Of a stretch of DNA of 64,000 nucleotides, positions 1-7,614 are shown in pieces. The DNA lies in IMG/VR virus record IMGVR_UViG_3300038428_000280, positions 1-64,000 of that record, one strand, 5' to 3'. The position numbers were made by a program, and so were the translations under genes. The first letter of the stretch is position 1, and each line of letters begins with the position of its first letter. Below the pieces are notes generated by a model, which did no database searches, was not told the DNA's origin, and saw nothing but the letters and a program-made list of their open reading frames with translations. The DNA is from a virus.

Positions 1-421
1 CACTAAATTCTTCCCCAACAAAAAGTTCATGGGTATTTGGAATATTCCAATCTTCGTCATTAATACTTCCTTGCTTATTTTTTGTGTCTTGTTTGCGCCA
101 TTGAATTGGTATATAAAATTCATTGGGTAATTCGGTGTAACGAGCAGACACTTCATTTAAGTTTTGCATTCGATGCCTTACATACTGACGCATGACGAAT
201 ATTGGAAGTTTAATATTCACCGTAAGTTTTACCATTTCAAACGGAGAAGTATGCTTATTTTTCCAAAGGTAGTTTATGAGCTTTTGATCTTGTTCCTTAC
301 CTTTGGATGGAGATTTGTAGGAAATTCTAGCAGCTTCGCAGATTCTTTCATCAGAACCCATGTGGTCTATGTATCTTACATAGCCGTGGTCCAAAACATT
401 GACGGTGGTTCCTTTTTCCAT
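1..421 (-). CDS. thyX: Flavin-dependent thymidylate synthase ThyX (C-terminus beyond window)
   Basis: Makes dTMP from dUMP using FAD, NADPH and methylene-tetrahydrofolate, feeding phage DNA synthesis. Reading leftward from the ATG at 421, the protein begins MEKGTTVNVLDHGYVRYIDH. It carries the ThyX signature RHRMQNLNEVSARY near residues 80-93, which binds dUMP; the family often has Ser where this copy has Asn. The reading frame is open to base 1, so the C-terminal part, including the rest of the active site, lies outside the window. A dUTPase at 54.5 kb supplies dUMP. The family call is firm; whether the full protein is intact cannot be seen. Confidence 0.93.
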   Translation of the reverse strand, partial: MEKGTTVNVLDHGYVRYIDHMGSDERICEAARISYKSPSKGKEQDQKLINYLWKNKHTSPFEMVKLTVNIKLPIFVMRQYVRHRMQNLNEVSARYTELPNEFYIPIQWRKQDTKNKQGSINDEDWNIPNTHELFVGEEFS

Positions 422-457
422 TATTGAATTGTATCATCTACAATTCGGTTCGTCAAT

Positions 458-661
458 TTATTCTAATTCTTTGGTTTCAAAGTAAACGTCTAGGAGATAC
501 ATCAAATCTTCTCCATTATCTCCGTCACCGCCACATTTAAAACAAAATGAATCACCGTTCTTGAAATCTAAATCGGCAATAAACTTGTAAAGTTCAATGG
601 ATTTTGGATGGTGTGGAATACCTTGTTCCCACCTTTTATTTATGTCTGTTTCTGCTGCCAT
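458..661 (-). CDS. Small acidic protein with a CxxC pair
   Basis: A 67-residue protein I do not recognise. It is acidic at the C-terminus and has a single FCFKCGGDGD segment that could hold half of a zinc site. It overlaps the stop of the gene upstream by 22 bases, which supports translation as part of the same leftward operon. No membrane segment or signal is visible. Confidence 0.6.
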   Translation of the reverse strand: MAAETDINKRWEQGIPHHPKSIELYKFIADLDFKNGDSFCFKCGGDGDNGEDLMYLLDVYFETKELE

Positions 662-1269
662 TTTTTAAGCCTTTTTAATTGTTTTTGAAAAGCCTTGAAT
701 TCGTTCCTCCATTTGGAATCCTCAAATTGCCATTCGGTTTGCCACACATGCTTTCGTCTTTTATCGTAATTCTCTAAATTGAATACTTCATCGGCTACTT
801 TTTTGCTGATAAATTTGCGAACAAATTCATCCAATGGTAACTTTTCTTTTTCTGCTGCAAGATATATCTCTCCAACAAGATGATGACATTCACGAAAAGA
901 CTGTGCAGGTGCTAGATAACGCCGTTTAAGGTCTGCATACTTATCTGACAAGTCATCGTTATCTTCTTCCATGTTAAGTATTTTATGCCACCTTGCTAAT
1001 TGCTTTTTAACTTGTTTTGTTCCCGGCGCTCCGACTATGTTTCTTCTTTCCATCGCCTTTTTCAAATCAAATACATCATAAACATCGGGACCAATGTATT
1101 TGTTGACAGATTGAAATTCTGCTAATGTGAGTTTATTGATTGGTTTACCAAGTTTTTCGGCCAATTCCAAACATTTTTTAGTTACATAATATGCTACCCT
1201 AAAAGATGTAGGAGGCGTATCCCTTGATATATCTCTAATTTTCCATACGGCCATAACATTTTCACTCAT
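640..1269 (-). CDS. Tandem argininosuccinate-lyase C-terminal-domain-like protein
   Basis: 209 residues. Residues about 20-95 read like the C-terminal helical domain of argininosuccinate lyase: SFRVAYYVTKKCLELAEKLG, then LTLAEFQ, DVYDVFD and ERRNIVGAPGTKQVKKQLA, in the family's order FREAHxxVGKLV, LTLEELQ, DVYEALD, ERRxxxGGTAP. A second, weaker copy begins near residue 125 (SFRECHHLVGEIYLAAEKEK) and ends in a Lys/Trp/Gln-rich tail. The catalytic core domains of the lyase are absent, so lyase activity is not expected. A structural or binding role is inference. It overlaps both neighbours by a few bases. Confidence 0.7.
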   Translation of the reverse strand: MSENVMAVWKIRDISRDTPPTSFRVAYYVTKKCLELAEKLGKPINKLTLAEFQSVNKYIGPDVYDVFDLKKAMERRNIVGAPGTKQVKKQLARWHKILNMEEDNDDLSDKYADLKRRYLAPAQSFRECHHLVGEIYLAAEKEKLPLDEFVRKFISKKVADEVFNLENYDKRRKHVWQTEWQFEDSKWRNEFKAFQKQLKRLKKWQQKQT

Positions 1270-1450
1270 ATTTTAAAAATCCTTTTCCTTTGCAGGTTGG
1301 ACATATTCTTTTAGTGATACTATTATCCTCAACATCATCATCCATTTCATCTAATAATGCAAGTGGCAACCCAACCGTTAAAAGCAAACTCATAGGGTCA
1401 AATATAACCCTTCTACCTTTACATCTAGGGCATATATAGCAATCACTCAT
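1262..1450 (-). CDS. Small DnaJ-type zinc-ribbon protein
   Basis: 62 residues with CPRCKGR near the N-terminus and CPTCKGKGF near the C-terminus. These are two CxxCxG-type knuckles as in the cysteine-rich zinc domain of DnaJ, separated by a hydrophobic stretch and an acidic linker. It overlaps both neighbours by 8 bases (coupled translation). A J-domain protein is encoded 5 kb away, but no direct link can be shown. Function unknown. Confidence 0.7.
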   Translation of the reverse strand: MSDCYICPRCKGRRVIFDPMSLLLTVGLPLALLDEMDDDVEDNSITKRICPTCKGKGFLKYE

Positions 1451-2228
1451 ATTTTGGAATTATGTTAAGTAATTGTTCTTTGCTTTCAGTAAATTTCCAA
1501 GCCGGTTTGGATACCCAATGGGTTCTTTCAAAATCCACACAAGTCGTTGGACTAACTGCTGTCTCCAAATATTTTTCTTTTACAATCAATCTACCGAATT
1601 TCAATAATGGAATGATGTTTTCCCAATCGTATGAACCCCAACCACCATATTCTTTTAACATTTGAATCATTTCAATGGTTGATTTACCTTGCAGTTCTTT
1701 ATGAGAAAACACAGATTGAGCCAACATTGATATGCTGTTACGAGCACAATCCTGATTTCTCCAAATGAAGTAATTCATAACTTCAATTCGGTCAGGAATA
1801 GTGAACACACGGGCATCAAAATAGGCCAACTTAAAATCTGCCATTGTAGGTTGTGTTTCATAGTGTCTCATTCTTCTTAGATGATTAAACTCAGCAGTTA
1901 TGATTGAAGCTGACACCGAAGCCATTTTCTGAATATTTCCGTCAAACCAAGCAGAAGTGGTGGGTAGAGCAAAGTCTGTCACCAATACCGAGATTTCATC
2001 AGACTGGGTGTAGGCGAACACTGCCCCCTGTATATGGGGTAGCATAGCAATAATTGCACTGTCTATATCAGTAGATAAGTCGGTATCAAAAGGTTTCTGT
2101 AATCTTCTTGTGTAAGTATGAAACGCTTTACCGTCAAGTCTGATGATGGTATAAGTGCGTCTAGGAACAAAGTATCTTGTCCTATCCTCATATTGACTTT
2201 TCATCCGTTCGCCGAGTTCATCCTTCAT
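1443..2228 (-). CDS. Thg1-like 3'-5' nucleotidyltransferase (tRNA-His guanylyltransferase family)
   Basis: 261 residues. Thg1 family proteins add nucleotides to tRNA 5' ends in the 3'-5' direction; bacterial and phage Thg1-like proteins repair truncated 5' ends. Visible motifs are RLDGKAFHTYTR (residues 30-41, with metal-binding Asp32), AYTQSDEISVL (metal-binding Asp77 and Glu78), YFDARVF and the YFIWRNQDCARNSI segment typical of the family. Length matches the family (about 240-300). With the RNA ligase, kinase and tRNAs at 20-25 kb it fits a tRNA-repair theme (inference). The start ATG overlaps the small upstream gene. Confidence 0.88.
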   Translation of the reverse strand: MKDELGERMKSQYEDRTRYFVPRRTYTIIRLDGKAFHTYTRRLQKPFDTDLSTDIDSAIIAMLPHIQGAVFAYTQSDEISVLVTDFALPTTSAWFDGNIQKMASVSASIITAEFNHLRRMRHYETQPTMADFKLAYFDARVFTIPDRIEVMNYFIWRNQDCARNSISMLAQSVFSHKELQGKSTIEMIQMLKEYGGWGSYDWENIIPLLKFGRLIVKEKYLETAVSPTTCVDFERTHWVSKPAWKFTESKEQLLNIIPKYE

Positions 2229-2379
2229 AAAATGATTCTCTTTCTTTCCAATATTTTTTCAATGCTTCCATACCGCCATTCCACATTATATCAGCTTCTT
2301 CTTCCGTTAAACTCGTACAAAATACACAAGGCGCATTTGTATGACAAGTGCAACCTATTTTTTTTAATTCTTCGGTCAT
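2218..2379 (-). CDS. Cysteine-rich micro-protein (53 aa)
   Basis: A short frame starting MTEELKKIG and containing CTCHTNAPCVFC, a compact four-cysteine cluster likely to bind zinc. It fits exactly between its neighbours: three bases after the upstream stop, and overlapping the Thg1-like start by 11 bases. That spacing is the main argument that it is translated. Function unknown. Confidence 0.6.
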   Translation of the reverse strand: MTEELKKIGCTCHTNAPCVFCTSLTEEEADIMWNGGMEALKKYWKERESFYEG

Positions 2380-2382
2380 ACG

Positions 2383-3360
2383 TTATTTCATCCACCACTC
2401 AAATATACTTTTCTTTCCTTTTGACAGGGTGAGCGGTTTTCCGTATTCATTTTTGAAACAATCAAATGCGTTGATAGCTCTGCTCAACAGCGGTTCTTTA
2501 AGACACAATTCATCACACAACATCATATTTTTGTAACCAATGTCATACAACCATGCTAGTTCACTGAAATCAGCACAAGAAGGAACTGCATCAGTAATTG
2601 TTGATAACAATATTCTTGACCCCACAATGGCGTTGGGGTCATGTTGAATGATTGTTTTCACTGCCTTGAGGATTTCATGTGGTTTTTCAAGTTCCACATA
2701 CAAATCACCACGAGCTGCCACAAGATTGAGCGTTGGTTTCTTTACAAATTCCTTCTCAACGTATGCCAATCCTTTTTTATTTTCAATTTTCAAATTAATG
2801 ATACAATCTTTACCAACAAGACTGATAAATTCATCAACATCTTTCCTACATTCCACATAAGAAAGATAATAGTTTTTGAAACCAGCTTTCTTTACTTTTT
2901 CAATTTTTTGTAATTCCAATTCTGTAAACTGTTCACCACCAACAATTAAGCTTTCATCCCTAATGTGGATGGATTCACCATCTTTGACGTTGTATTTTGG
3001 TCCACCAAGAAACTTCAAACGAAATCCGTCTTCCGAAACTTCGTGTAACAACGCCACATCCGCACCGGCTTTAAATAACACAGGCGTTGGCGTATCAACC
3101 GTGATTGGATGGTTAAGCCTAATATCCAAATAATTGTCGTTTGGAATGACTTCCGTAATCCGAAGTTGGCGCCCCTTAACGTCAAAGAAAAGAGGCGTCT
3201 TGATTTTCATTGAATTAATCTTCGTCAGTTCTTCTTCCAATTCAGGATTGCTCATCATCGCCGAATTGAGTCGGATGGATGCAATTCTTGGGTCCGTCGA
3301 AAACCTTTTGAAGTGAGGAAATGACGGCCACAAAGTTACTGACAAATTAATGTCGGTCAT
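2383..3360 (-). CDS. Pyruvate-kinase-like protein (shortened)
   Basis: 325 residues versus about 470 for bacterial pyruvate kinase. Family landmarks appear in order: SIRLNSAMM (vaRlNfSHg), FFDVKGRQLRI (DTKGPEIR), a short insert resembling the B domain, SYVECRKDVDEF (SyVrsaeDV), INLKIENKKGL with the catalytic Lys and metal Glu, VAARGDLYVEL with the metal Asp, then SRILLSTITDAVPSCADFSE (ATqMLeSMi.nP.PTRAEvsD). The C-terminal allosteric domain is missing. Key metal and phosphoryl-transfer residues are retained, so activity is possible, but the ADP/PEP loops are divergent. The HpcH-type aldolase barrel is a more distant alternative. Confidence 0.7.
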   Translation of the reverse strand: MTDINLSVTLWPSFPHFKRFSTDPRIASIRLNSAMMSNPELEEELTKINSMKIKTPLFFDVKGRQLRITEVIPNDNYLDIRLNHPITVDTPTPVLFKAGADVALLHEVSEDGFRLKFLGGPKYNVKDGESIHIRDESLIVGGEQFTELELQKIEKVKKAGFKNYYLSYVECRKDVDEFISLVGKDCIINLKIENKKGLAYVEKEFVKKPTLNLVAARGDLYVELEKPHEILKAVKTIIQHDPNAIVGSRILLSTITDAVPSCADFSELAWLYDIGYKNMMLCDELCLKEPLLSRAINAFDCFKNEYGKPLTLSKGKKSIFEWWMK

Positions 3361-3584
3361 AATATGTTAAGCGGAGATTTCTTTACACGGCCCACCAACT
3401 CATTTCCAATAGAATAACGGAATTCTTCGTCATCATCACATGTTATTTTAACTCCATGAATGGGTTTCAATTTTTCTTTTATCTTATTGACAGCTTTCCT
3501 AAAAGAAGCAGCTTTAATGCCGGTTGGAACAACCGCCATTGTAACAGTTCCATTGAAGTGCTGTTCCAATAAAATAAAAATCAT
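3357..3584 (-). CDS. Hypothetical protein (75 aa)
   Basis: Not recognised. It opens with a short hydrophobic run and continues with a Lys-rich middle (FRKAVNKIKEKLKPIHG) and an acidic patch (CDDDEEFRY). The last 4 bases overlap the start of the pyruvate-kinase-like gene (ATGA), and it begins one base after the vWA gene's stop, so it belongs to the operon. Confidence 0.6.
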   Translation of the reverse strand: MIFILLEQHFNGTVTMAVVPTGIKAASFRKAVNKIKEKLKPIHGVKITCDDDEEFRYSIGNELVGRVKKSPLNIL

Positions 3585-3585
3585 A

Positions 3586-4590
3586 TTATATCAAAGGTTT
3601 TACAGCAACAGATTTTGCTGATGATTTATCAGTCAGTTTTCTCATTACGGATTTACCCGTATGAGCCGACCGGGCTGCGTCGGGAATTTTATGAATGGTG
3701 CAAAGAGATTTGTAAACCATATCCACTTTATTAACACCATCCTTGTCTTTCAACTGTCTGTCTTCCAACTCCTGCTCAAAGTAAGCAATGCGTCCGGTCT
3801 CCTTGGCAAGAATACCAAAAATAACGTCAACCACACGTTCAGCCTTTGGCAGATTGGAAATATGATCTTCACCAAGAAGTTTTGCCCATGCAGCAGTGAT
3901 TCTTTTATCATCATCACTCAAAGAATTTCCGGAGGAACTTCCATAAGCTTTTCTGATAAGATATACGGAGTATTTATCCCTCAATTTTTTGAACACCGCT
4001 TCTGTGGTCAGAGTTTTTTGAATATTAATACTCAAAAGATGCTTGGCATGGTCGGGGTCAATAGTATCGTAGGGTTGTTCATCACCAATAAAAATTATTA
4101 TCGGTTTGATAGCCTTCGGAATATCAACTCGTTCATTGGCATATAGAGCAGCCAATTCATAGGTTTCGGTTGTCTGCCCACCGCCACCACCTTCTATAAC
4201 CAACTCTTTCAAGCGGTCTTTCAGTTTAAGACCTTTGGCAAAAGGACGAACCTGTAGAGGATATTTTTCATTACAATAGGCGTCACCAATGGCCATAAAA
4301 GCGATTTCAAAATCCTCACCCAAGTATTCCTTGCCTTCGTTCTCAAGGTAGGGAAGCTTTGAGAAAATGGTTGCCGGCCAATCGCCCATCGAACCTGTTT
4401 CGTCAATGACGATGATAAGGGGCGCAGAACTGTCTGTGGAAATGCGGTCAGGAATCAAATCCTTTGTTGCCTTTCCCGCCGATACGGCGTCATCATAACT
4501 TCTTCCAACATACGCATCGTATGTTCTGCGTGCGCTTGAAAAATCGTGGCCTGCCCACGGACCCGGACTATAATCACCTGATTCTGACAT
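3586..4590 (-). CDS. von Willebrand factor A domain protein
   Basis: 334 residues, probably cytoplasmic. The central Rossmann-like vWA domain starts at PLIIVIDETGSMGDW (about residues 57-71), a MIDAS metal site of the DxTxS type. Further MIDAS elements are the Gly/Thr loop GGGGGQTTET and the strand IIIFIGDEQP. The N-terminus is Ser/Gly-rich and the C-terminus Lys-rich. A clear Shine-Dalgarno (AAAGGAAAC) precedes the ATG. vWA domains bind partner proteins through a metal; here two more vWA proteins, an AAA ATPase and a protein kinase are encoded within 26 kb. The partner is unknown. Confidence 0.85.
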   Translation of the reverse strand: MSESGDYSPGPWAGHDFSSARRTYDAYVGRSYDDAVSAGKATKDLIPDRISTDSSAPLIIVIDETGSMGDWPATIFSKLPYLENEGKEYLGEDFEIAFMAIGDAYCNEKYPLQVRPFAKGLKLKDRLKELVIEGGGGGQTTETYELAALYANERVDIPKAIKPIIIFIGDEQPYDTIDPDHAKHLLSINIQKTLTTEAVFKKLRDKYSVYLIRKAYGSSSGNSLSDDDKRITAAWAKLLGEDHISNLPKAERVVDVIFGILAKETGRIAYFEQELEDRQLKDKDGVNKVDMVYKSLCTIHKIPDAARSAHTGKSVMRKLTDKSSAKSVAVKPLI

Positions 4591-4617
4591 ATGTTTCCTT
4601 TTTGTTTATTTGTTAAA

Positions 4618-5160
4618 TTAATTGTTTAAAGCTTTCTTAATGACTGCATCAGCAACTTTCTGATAAACATTGGCTAATGCGTCATAAATTGCGGTCAAAG
4701 TGTCACCAGCAATATTCCAAATGAGACTCCACGGCCAATATGCAACCCAACCAATCAAACGTGATTTGTGTTCGTTGGGTTGAAGTTTCTTTTTATAATA
4801 CGCTTGTGGAGTAAGGGGTATTTCTTTACCATCCCTGTATTCATAACGTTCATTGGCCTCTTTGTATGGGTGTGTGGCAATGTATTCACGACAATATTTA
4901 AACCATCTGAATACAGACCACGCACCGCCAATTAAAACGTAAGCAGCAGCACAAATTAACACCAACTGCCAACAAGTGGCGGCTAGAACTATGCTCTTCC
5001 AAAAGAGGATAACACCAAGAATGGTGGCAAAAATGGAGAAGCCGTAGGTGTCACATTCAGTGGCTACGGTGTAAATGATAGAGAGGGTTAAAAGGCCAAG
5101 GAAAAATCCCAAGGCCGGGAACATGAAGAATCCGAGAATTGCTGTTAGTAATGCTTCCAT
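4618..5160 (-). CDS. Predicted membrane protein (180 aa)
   Basis: Three hydrophobic segments fill the first 85 residues (about 4-30, 41-62 and 65-82). They are followed by a Tyr/Lys-rich cytoplasmic-type region and a final amphipathic segment containing WVAYWPWSLIWNIAG. No signal peptidase site is seen. Family not recognised; an inner-membrane location in the infected cell is inferred from the segments. Confidence 0.7.
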   Translation of the reverse strand: MEALLTAILGFFMFPALGFFLGLLTLSIIYTVATECDTYGFSIFATILGVILFWKSIVLAATCWQLVLICAAAYVLIGGAWSVFRWFKYCREYIATHPYKEANERYEYRDGKEIPLTPQAYYKKKLQPNEHKSRLIGWVAYWPWSLIWNIAGDTLTAIYDALANVYQKVADAVIKKALNN

Positions 5161-5191
5161 ATATGTTTAGTTTTCTGTTGTTTGTTGATTT

Positions 5192-5728
5192 TTATGATTT
5201 GACTGAATAGGTATTGTTAAAAATTTTCTTTCTTACCACCCAAACATCGGTTGGGTCGGAAGGATTTTGGCAAATAAAGTCACCAATCATACCCCATTGA
5301 GTATTCTTTCCAAACGGAGTGGTTTCACCCCAAAGACCAATAATGAAAAACTCCCATGCCTTATACATTTCATTATCAGGTGGTTTTACTGCATAACTTA
5401 CATCGTCATTTAATATTTGATTTGTAACTTCAAAACAATTTACAGCATTGTCAGGTCTTGGTTCACATATCATCCAACCGTCATTATCAATAGCAACAAC
5501 ATTATATTTTTGGAGAAGTTTCTTGGGCATTTGCTGCCAACAATCCATAGATTCTCCAATGCAAATAACTGACCCGTCTCCAAGGGGTTCTTTCCCTTCC
5601 AATGTGTCCACCAAAAATTTGCTGGTCACACTTCTATCAACCAACAAATTAATCAAAGGTTTTGCCTTGATGGATTTGGTTTTTGTGGCGACTTTCCAAT
5701 TATTGATTTTATTTGTGTCTATTCTCAT
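5192..5728 (-). CDS. Hypothetical protein, PGDYG-like C-terminus
   Basis: 178 residues from the chosen ATG at 5728, which overlaps the stop of the upstream membrane peptide as ATGA; a longer frame up to 5839 would run through that gene. The middle contains GDGSVICIGESMDCWQQMP and the end has GMIGDFICQNPSDPTDVWVV followed by FNNTY, reminiscent of phage PGDYG-type domains (GD, short strand, F...Y). That resemblance is weak, so the function is left open. Confidence 0.65.
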   Translation of the reverse strand: MRIDTNKINNWKVATKTKSIKAKPLINLLVDRSVTSKFLVDTLEGKEPLGDGSVICIGESMDCWQQMPKKLLQKYNVVAIDNDGWMICEPRPDNAVNCFEVTNQILNDDVSYAVKPPDNEMYKAWEFFIIGLWGETTPFGKNTQWGMIGDFICQNPSDPTDVWVVRKKIFNNTYSVKS

Positions 5729-5901
5729 ATTCGCCTTAATGCGATTAAAATTATTGCTCCAATAAAATAAGCAGCTACATTGTGAAATACAAAAGCTCCT
5801 ATAACCGCTATCAAAAGAAGAGCCGCCACCGACCACCAATACCTTGTCATAATATCAAGGTTATCAAAGTATTGATTAAAAGAGTGAATGAGATTTTTCA
5901 T
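5725..5901 (-). CDS. Small membrane peptide (58 aa)
   Basis: Frame starting MKNLIHSFNQYFD. A hydrophobic region from about residue 24 to 56 (WWSVAALLLIAVIGAFVF, then HNVAAYFIGAIILIAL) is long enough for two close membrane passes, ending in RRI. It is coupled to the next gene by an ATGA overlap. No family recognised. Confidence 0.6.
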   Translation of the reverse strand: MKNLIHSFNQYFDNLDIMTRYWWSVAALLLIAVIGAFVFHNVAAYFIGAIILIALRRI

Positions 5902-5912
5902 GAGCTATTTTA

Positions 5913-6149
5913 TTAAATCAATCCGTTTAAGTGTAAAATTTCACATGGGTCACAAACTGTTTTTGGTGTGCACGTATAAGATTCCGGTAATGTATCCGTA
6001 GGTTCTCCACAGAATTTACAATAGAAATACATGGGTGAACCAGCATATAATGATGCGTTGTCAATTTGTTTTTTCTTGGAATTTGCCTTTTTTCTTTTAC
6101 TGAATTGCTTCATGGCAACTTTCAAATCAATATTCATAGTATTACTCAT
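5913..6149 (-). CDS. Zinc-ribbon protein (78 aa)
   Basis: A basic N-terminus (KQFSKRKKANSKKKQ) precedes a zinc ribbon made of YCKFCGEPTD and, after TCTPK, VCDPCEILH. The fold could bind nucleic acid or protein. It begins one base after the stop of the kinase gene, so the two are co-transcribed and possibly translationally coupled. Function unknown. Confidence 0.7.
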   Translation of the reverse strand: MSNTMNIDLKVAMKQFSKRKKANSKKKQIDNASLYAGSPMYFYCKFCGEPTDTLPESYTCTPKTVCDPCEILHLNGLI

Positions 6150-6150
6150 A

Positions 6151-7173
6151 TTAAATTCCTGTTATTGGTTTTAAATTGGAACGTCTGCGTCCAAATGCTT
6201 TTTCCCTAGCAGCAACGAATATGTCAACAACATCATCCTTTGGATATTGTGGGCGGTTATCAACACTGCGAGCAATCATTTTTTTGATAAAGTCGCAAAT
6301 TTCATCGGGAACATCAGTCGGAACAACCTTTCTTTCAACATAATCTGTTCCGCCTGAAAGAGCAAACACCATCGTCATTCCGATGGAATAGTAATCAGAT
6401 TCAGGTATAAGTGGTTTTCCTGAAACGGCTTCGGGTGCTGCGAAGAAAGGTGTATAACCTTTTGCTTCCGATTTACTTGTGGGTTTTACCATTGACAAAC
6501 CATAATCCACCAATACTGCCATGTGTTTGTCGGGTTGAACAATGACGTTTTGTGGTTTAATATCGCCGTGAACAACACCATTGCGGTGAAGATACATACA
6601 AGCATTCAAAATTCTTTCAGAAATCCAAGCAACGTGTTCGGGGTCAATTCTTCCAATTTTTGTCACCAATTGCTCAAGCGTTGGACCGGGAATGTAACTC
6701 ATTATTAGCAACACTCTACCGTCATCCATCTTGATTAAATCTCTCATTGCCGGGATGGCATAATGTCTTAAATCCCAAGTGGTTTTACATTCGTCAATCA
6801 ACATTTGGGTGTCTTGAAGAGAAACGTTTGAACAATCTTTAATACAAACCAATTCCCCAAGAATTGAATGTTCAGCCTTGTAGGTTCTTCCAAATCCACC
6901 TTCAGCAATTACACTCAAAAGCTTGTACGGGCCAATCATTTTACCAAGACCAACATTTTCACGATCATGGTCATAATTTGACCTTTTGGTTGGGTCGGAT
7001 AAAACATCAAAAGCTTCGTTTACGTCACGTGCGGTTAATCCTGTCGCACTTGCGCCCATGTCAGGATGATAAACTTTCATCAAACTATGATATGCCGCAG
7101 TAATGACTTCCGGCCTTGCTCTTGGATTTACCTCAAGCACAGCGTAGAAGTCTTTAAGTTTTGGGCCTTTCAT
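6151..7173 (-). CDS. J-domain / Ser-Thr protein kinase fusion
   Basis: 340 residues. Residues 8-68 form a DnaJ-type J domain with the HPD tripeptide at 36-38, which in the family stimulates Hsp70 ATPase. Residues about 82-320 form a eukaryotic-type kinase: Gly-rich loop AEGGFGRTY (90-98), ATP-anchoring Lys in VCIKDC (112), catalytic loop HGDIKPQN (202-209), metal motif DYG in place of DFG (223-225), and APE (246-248). All catalytic residues are present, so activity is likely. Inference: the J domain delivers the kinase to the host DnaK system or its clients. The gene sits in a leftward operon with vWA, zinc-ribbon and membrane-peptide genes. Confidence 0.92.
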   Translation of the reverse strand: MKGPKLKDFYAVLEVNPRARPEVITAAYHSLMKVYHPDMGASATGLTARDVNEAFDVLSDPTKRSNYDHDRENVGLGKMIGPYKLLSVIAEGGFGRTYKAEHSILGELVCIKDCSNVSLQDTQMLIDECKTTWDLRHYAIPAMRDLIKMDDGRVLLIMSYIPGPTLEQLVTKIGRIDPEHVAWISERILNACMYLHRNGVVHGDIKPQNVIVQPDKHMAVLVDYGLSMVKPTSKSEAKGYTPFFAAPEAVSGKPLIPESDYYSIGMTMVFALSGGTDYVERKVVPTDVPDEICDFIKKMIARSVDNRPQYPKDDVVDIFVAAREKAFGRRRSNLKPITGI

Positions 7174-7175
7174 TA

Positions 7176-7316
7176 TTATTCAAGTTCAGATATAAGATTT
7201 TCGAGAACCGAACCATTCCATTCACAAAAAGCATTAAGTAACATCAGGATGAAGGGAACAACTGTTATTACCGAGAAGACTATGATGATTAGGATTCCTG
7301 CGTGTTTAGCTTTCAT
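7176..7316 (-). CDS. Single-pass membrane peptide (46 aa)
   Basis: Frame starting MKAKHAGILIIIVFSVITVV. One hydrophobic segment (about residues 6-28) is preceded by basic residues and followed by a short acidic tail. It overlaps the end of the DUF4326 gene by 11 bases and stops three bases before the kinase start. No known family. Confidence 0.55.
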   Translation of the reverse strand: MKAKHAGILIIIVFSVITVVPFILMLLNAFCEWNGSVLENLISELE

Positions 7317-7614
7317 GTTGTTCCAAATATTCGATTATCACGTTTCCATGACAGAGCAACGGTGCGCACCAGCAACCAAGTATTTGCCCTTTCAATGATA
7401 ACACTTTATCATGGAATTCAGGGTTTGTCAAGCGTTTATAAAAATCCTTTCTATATTCGCTTACACAATCTTTCCTATCGTGAACTCGATTGCAGATGTT
7501 ACAGTAACCAATTGGGTGAGGGTTTCCAAAAATTGTCCGGCGGTCAATCAAAACATCGTATTTTGGTCTTGGTTGGCCTTTCTTTTTTCGGATGTTAACC
7601 AAGGTTGTCGTCAT
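7306..7614 (-). CDS. DUF4326 family protein
   Basis: 102 residues. The pattern matches DUF4326: an N-terminal VNIRKK strand, YDVLIDRRTIFGNPHPIG (family: yDVyIGR.s.wGNPf), and the C-terminal LKGQILGCWCAPLLCHGNVI, with the invariant CWCAP...CHG cluster. The family is common in phages and its biochemical role is not established; the Cys/His cluster suggests metal binding. Confidence 0.88.
   Translation of the reverse strand: MTTTLVNIRKKKGQPRPKYDVLIDRRTIFGNPHPIGYCNICNRVHDRKDCVSEYRKDFYKRLTNPEFHDKVLSLKGQILGCWCAPLLCHGNVIIEYLEQHES

Noticed and set aside
164-427. Plus-strand frame of 87 residues at the window start
   Set aside because: It lies antisense to the ThyX gene, whose RHR...NExSxRY signature is unmistakable on the minus strand.
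3661-4146. Plus-strand frame of 161 residues inside the vWA gene
   Set aside because: Antisense shadow of a gene with clear vWA motifs; composition is what the reverse strand of that gene would give.
5729-5839. Longer start for the 5192-5728 gene
   Set aside because: The extra 37 residues overlap a membrane micro-protein in another frame; the ATG at 5728 forms an ATGA overlap with its stop.
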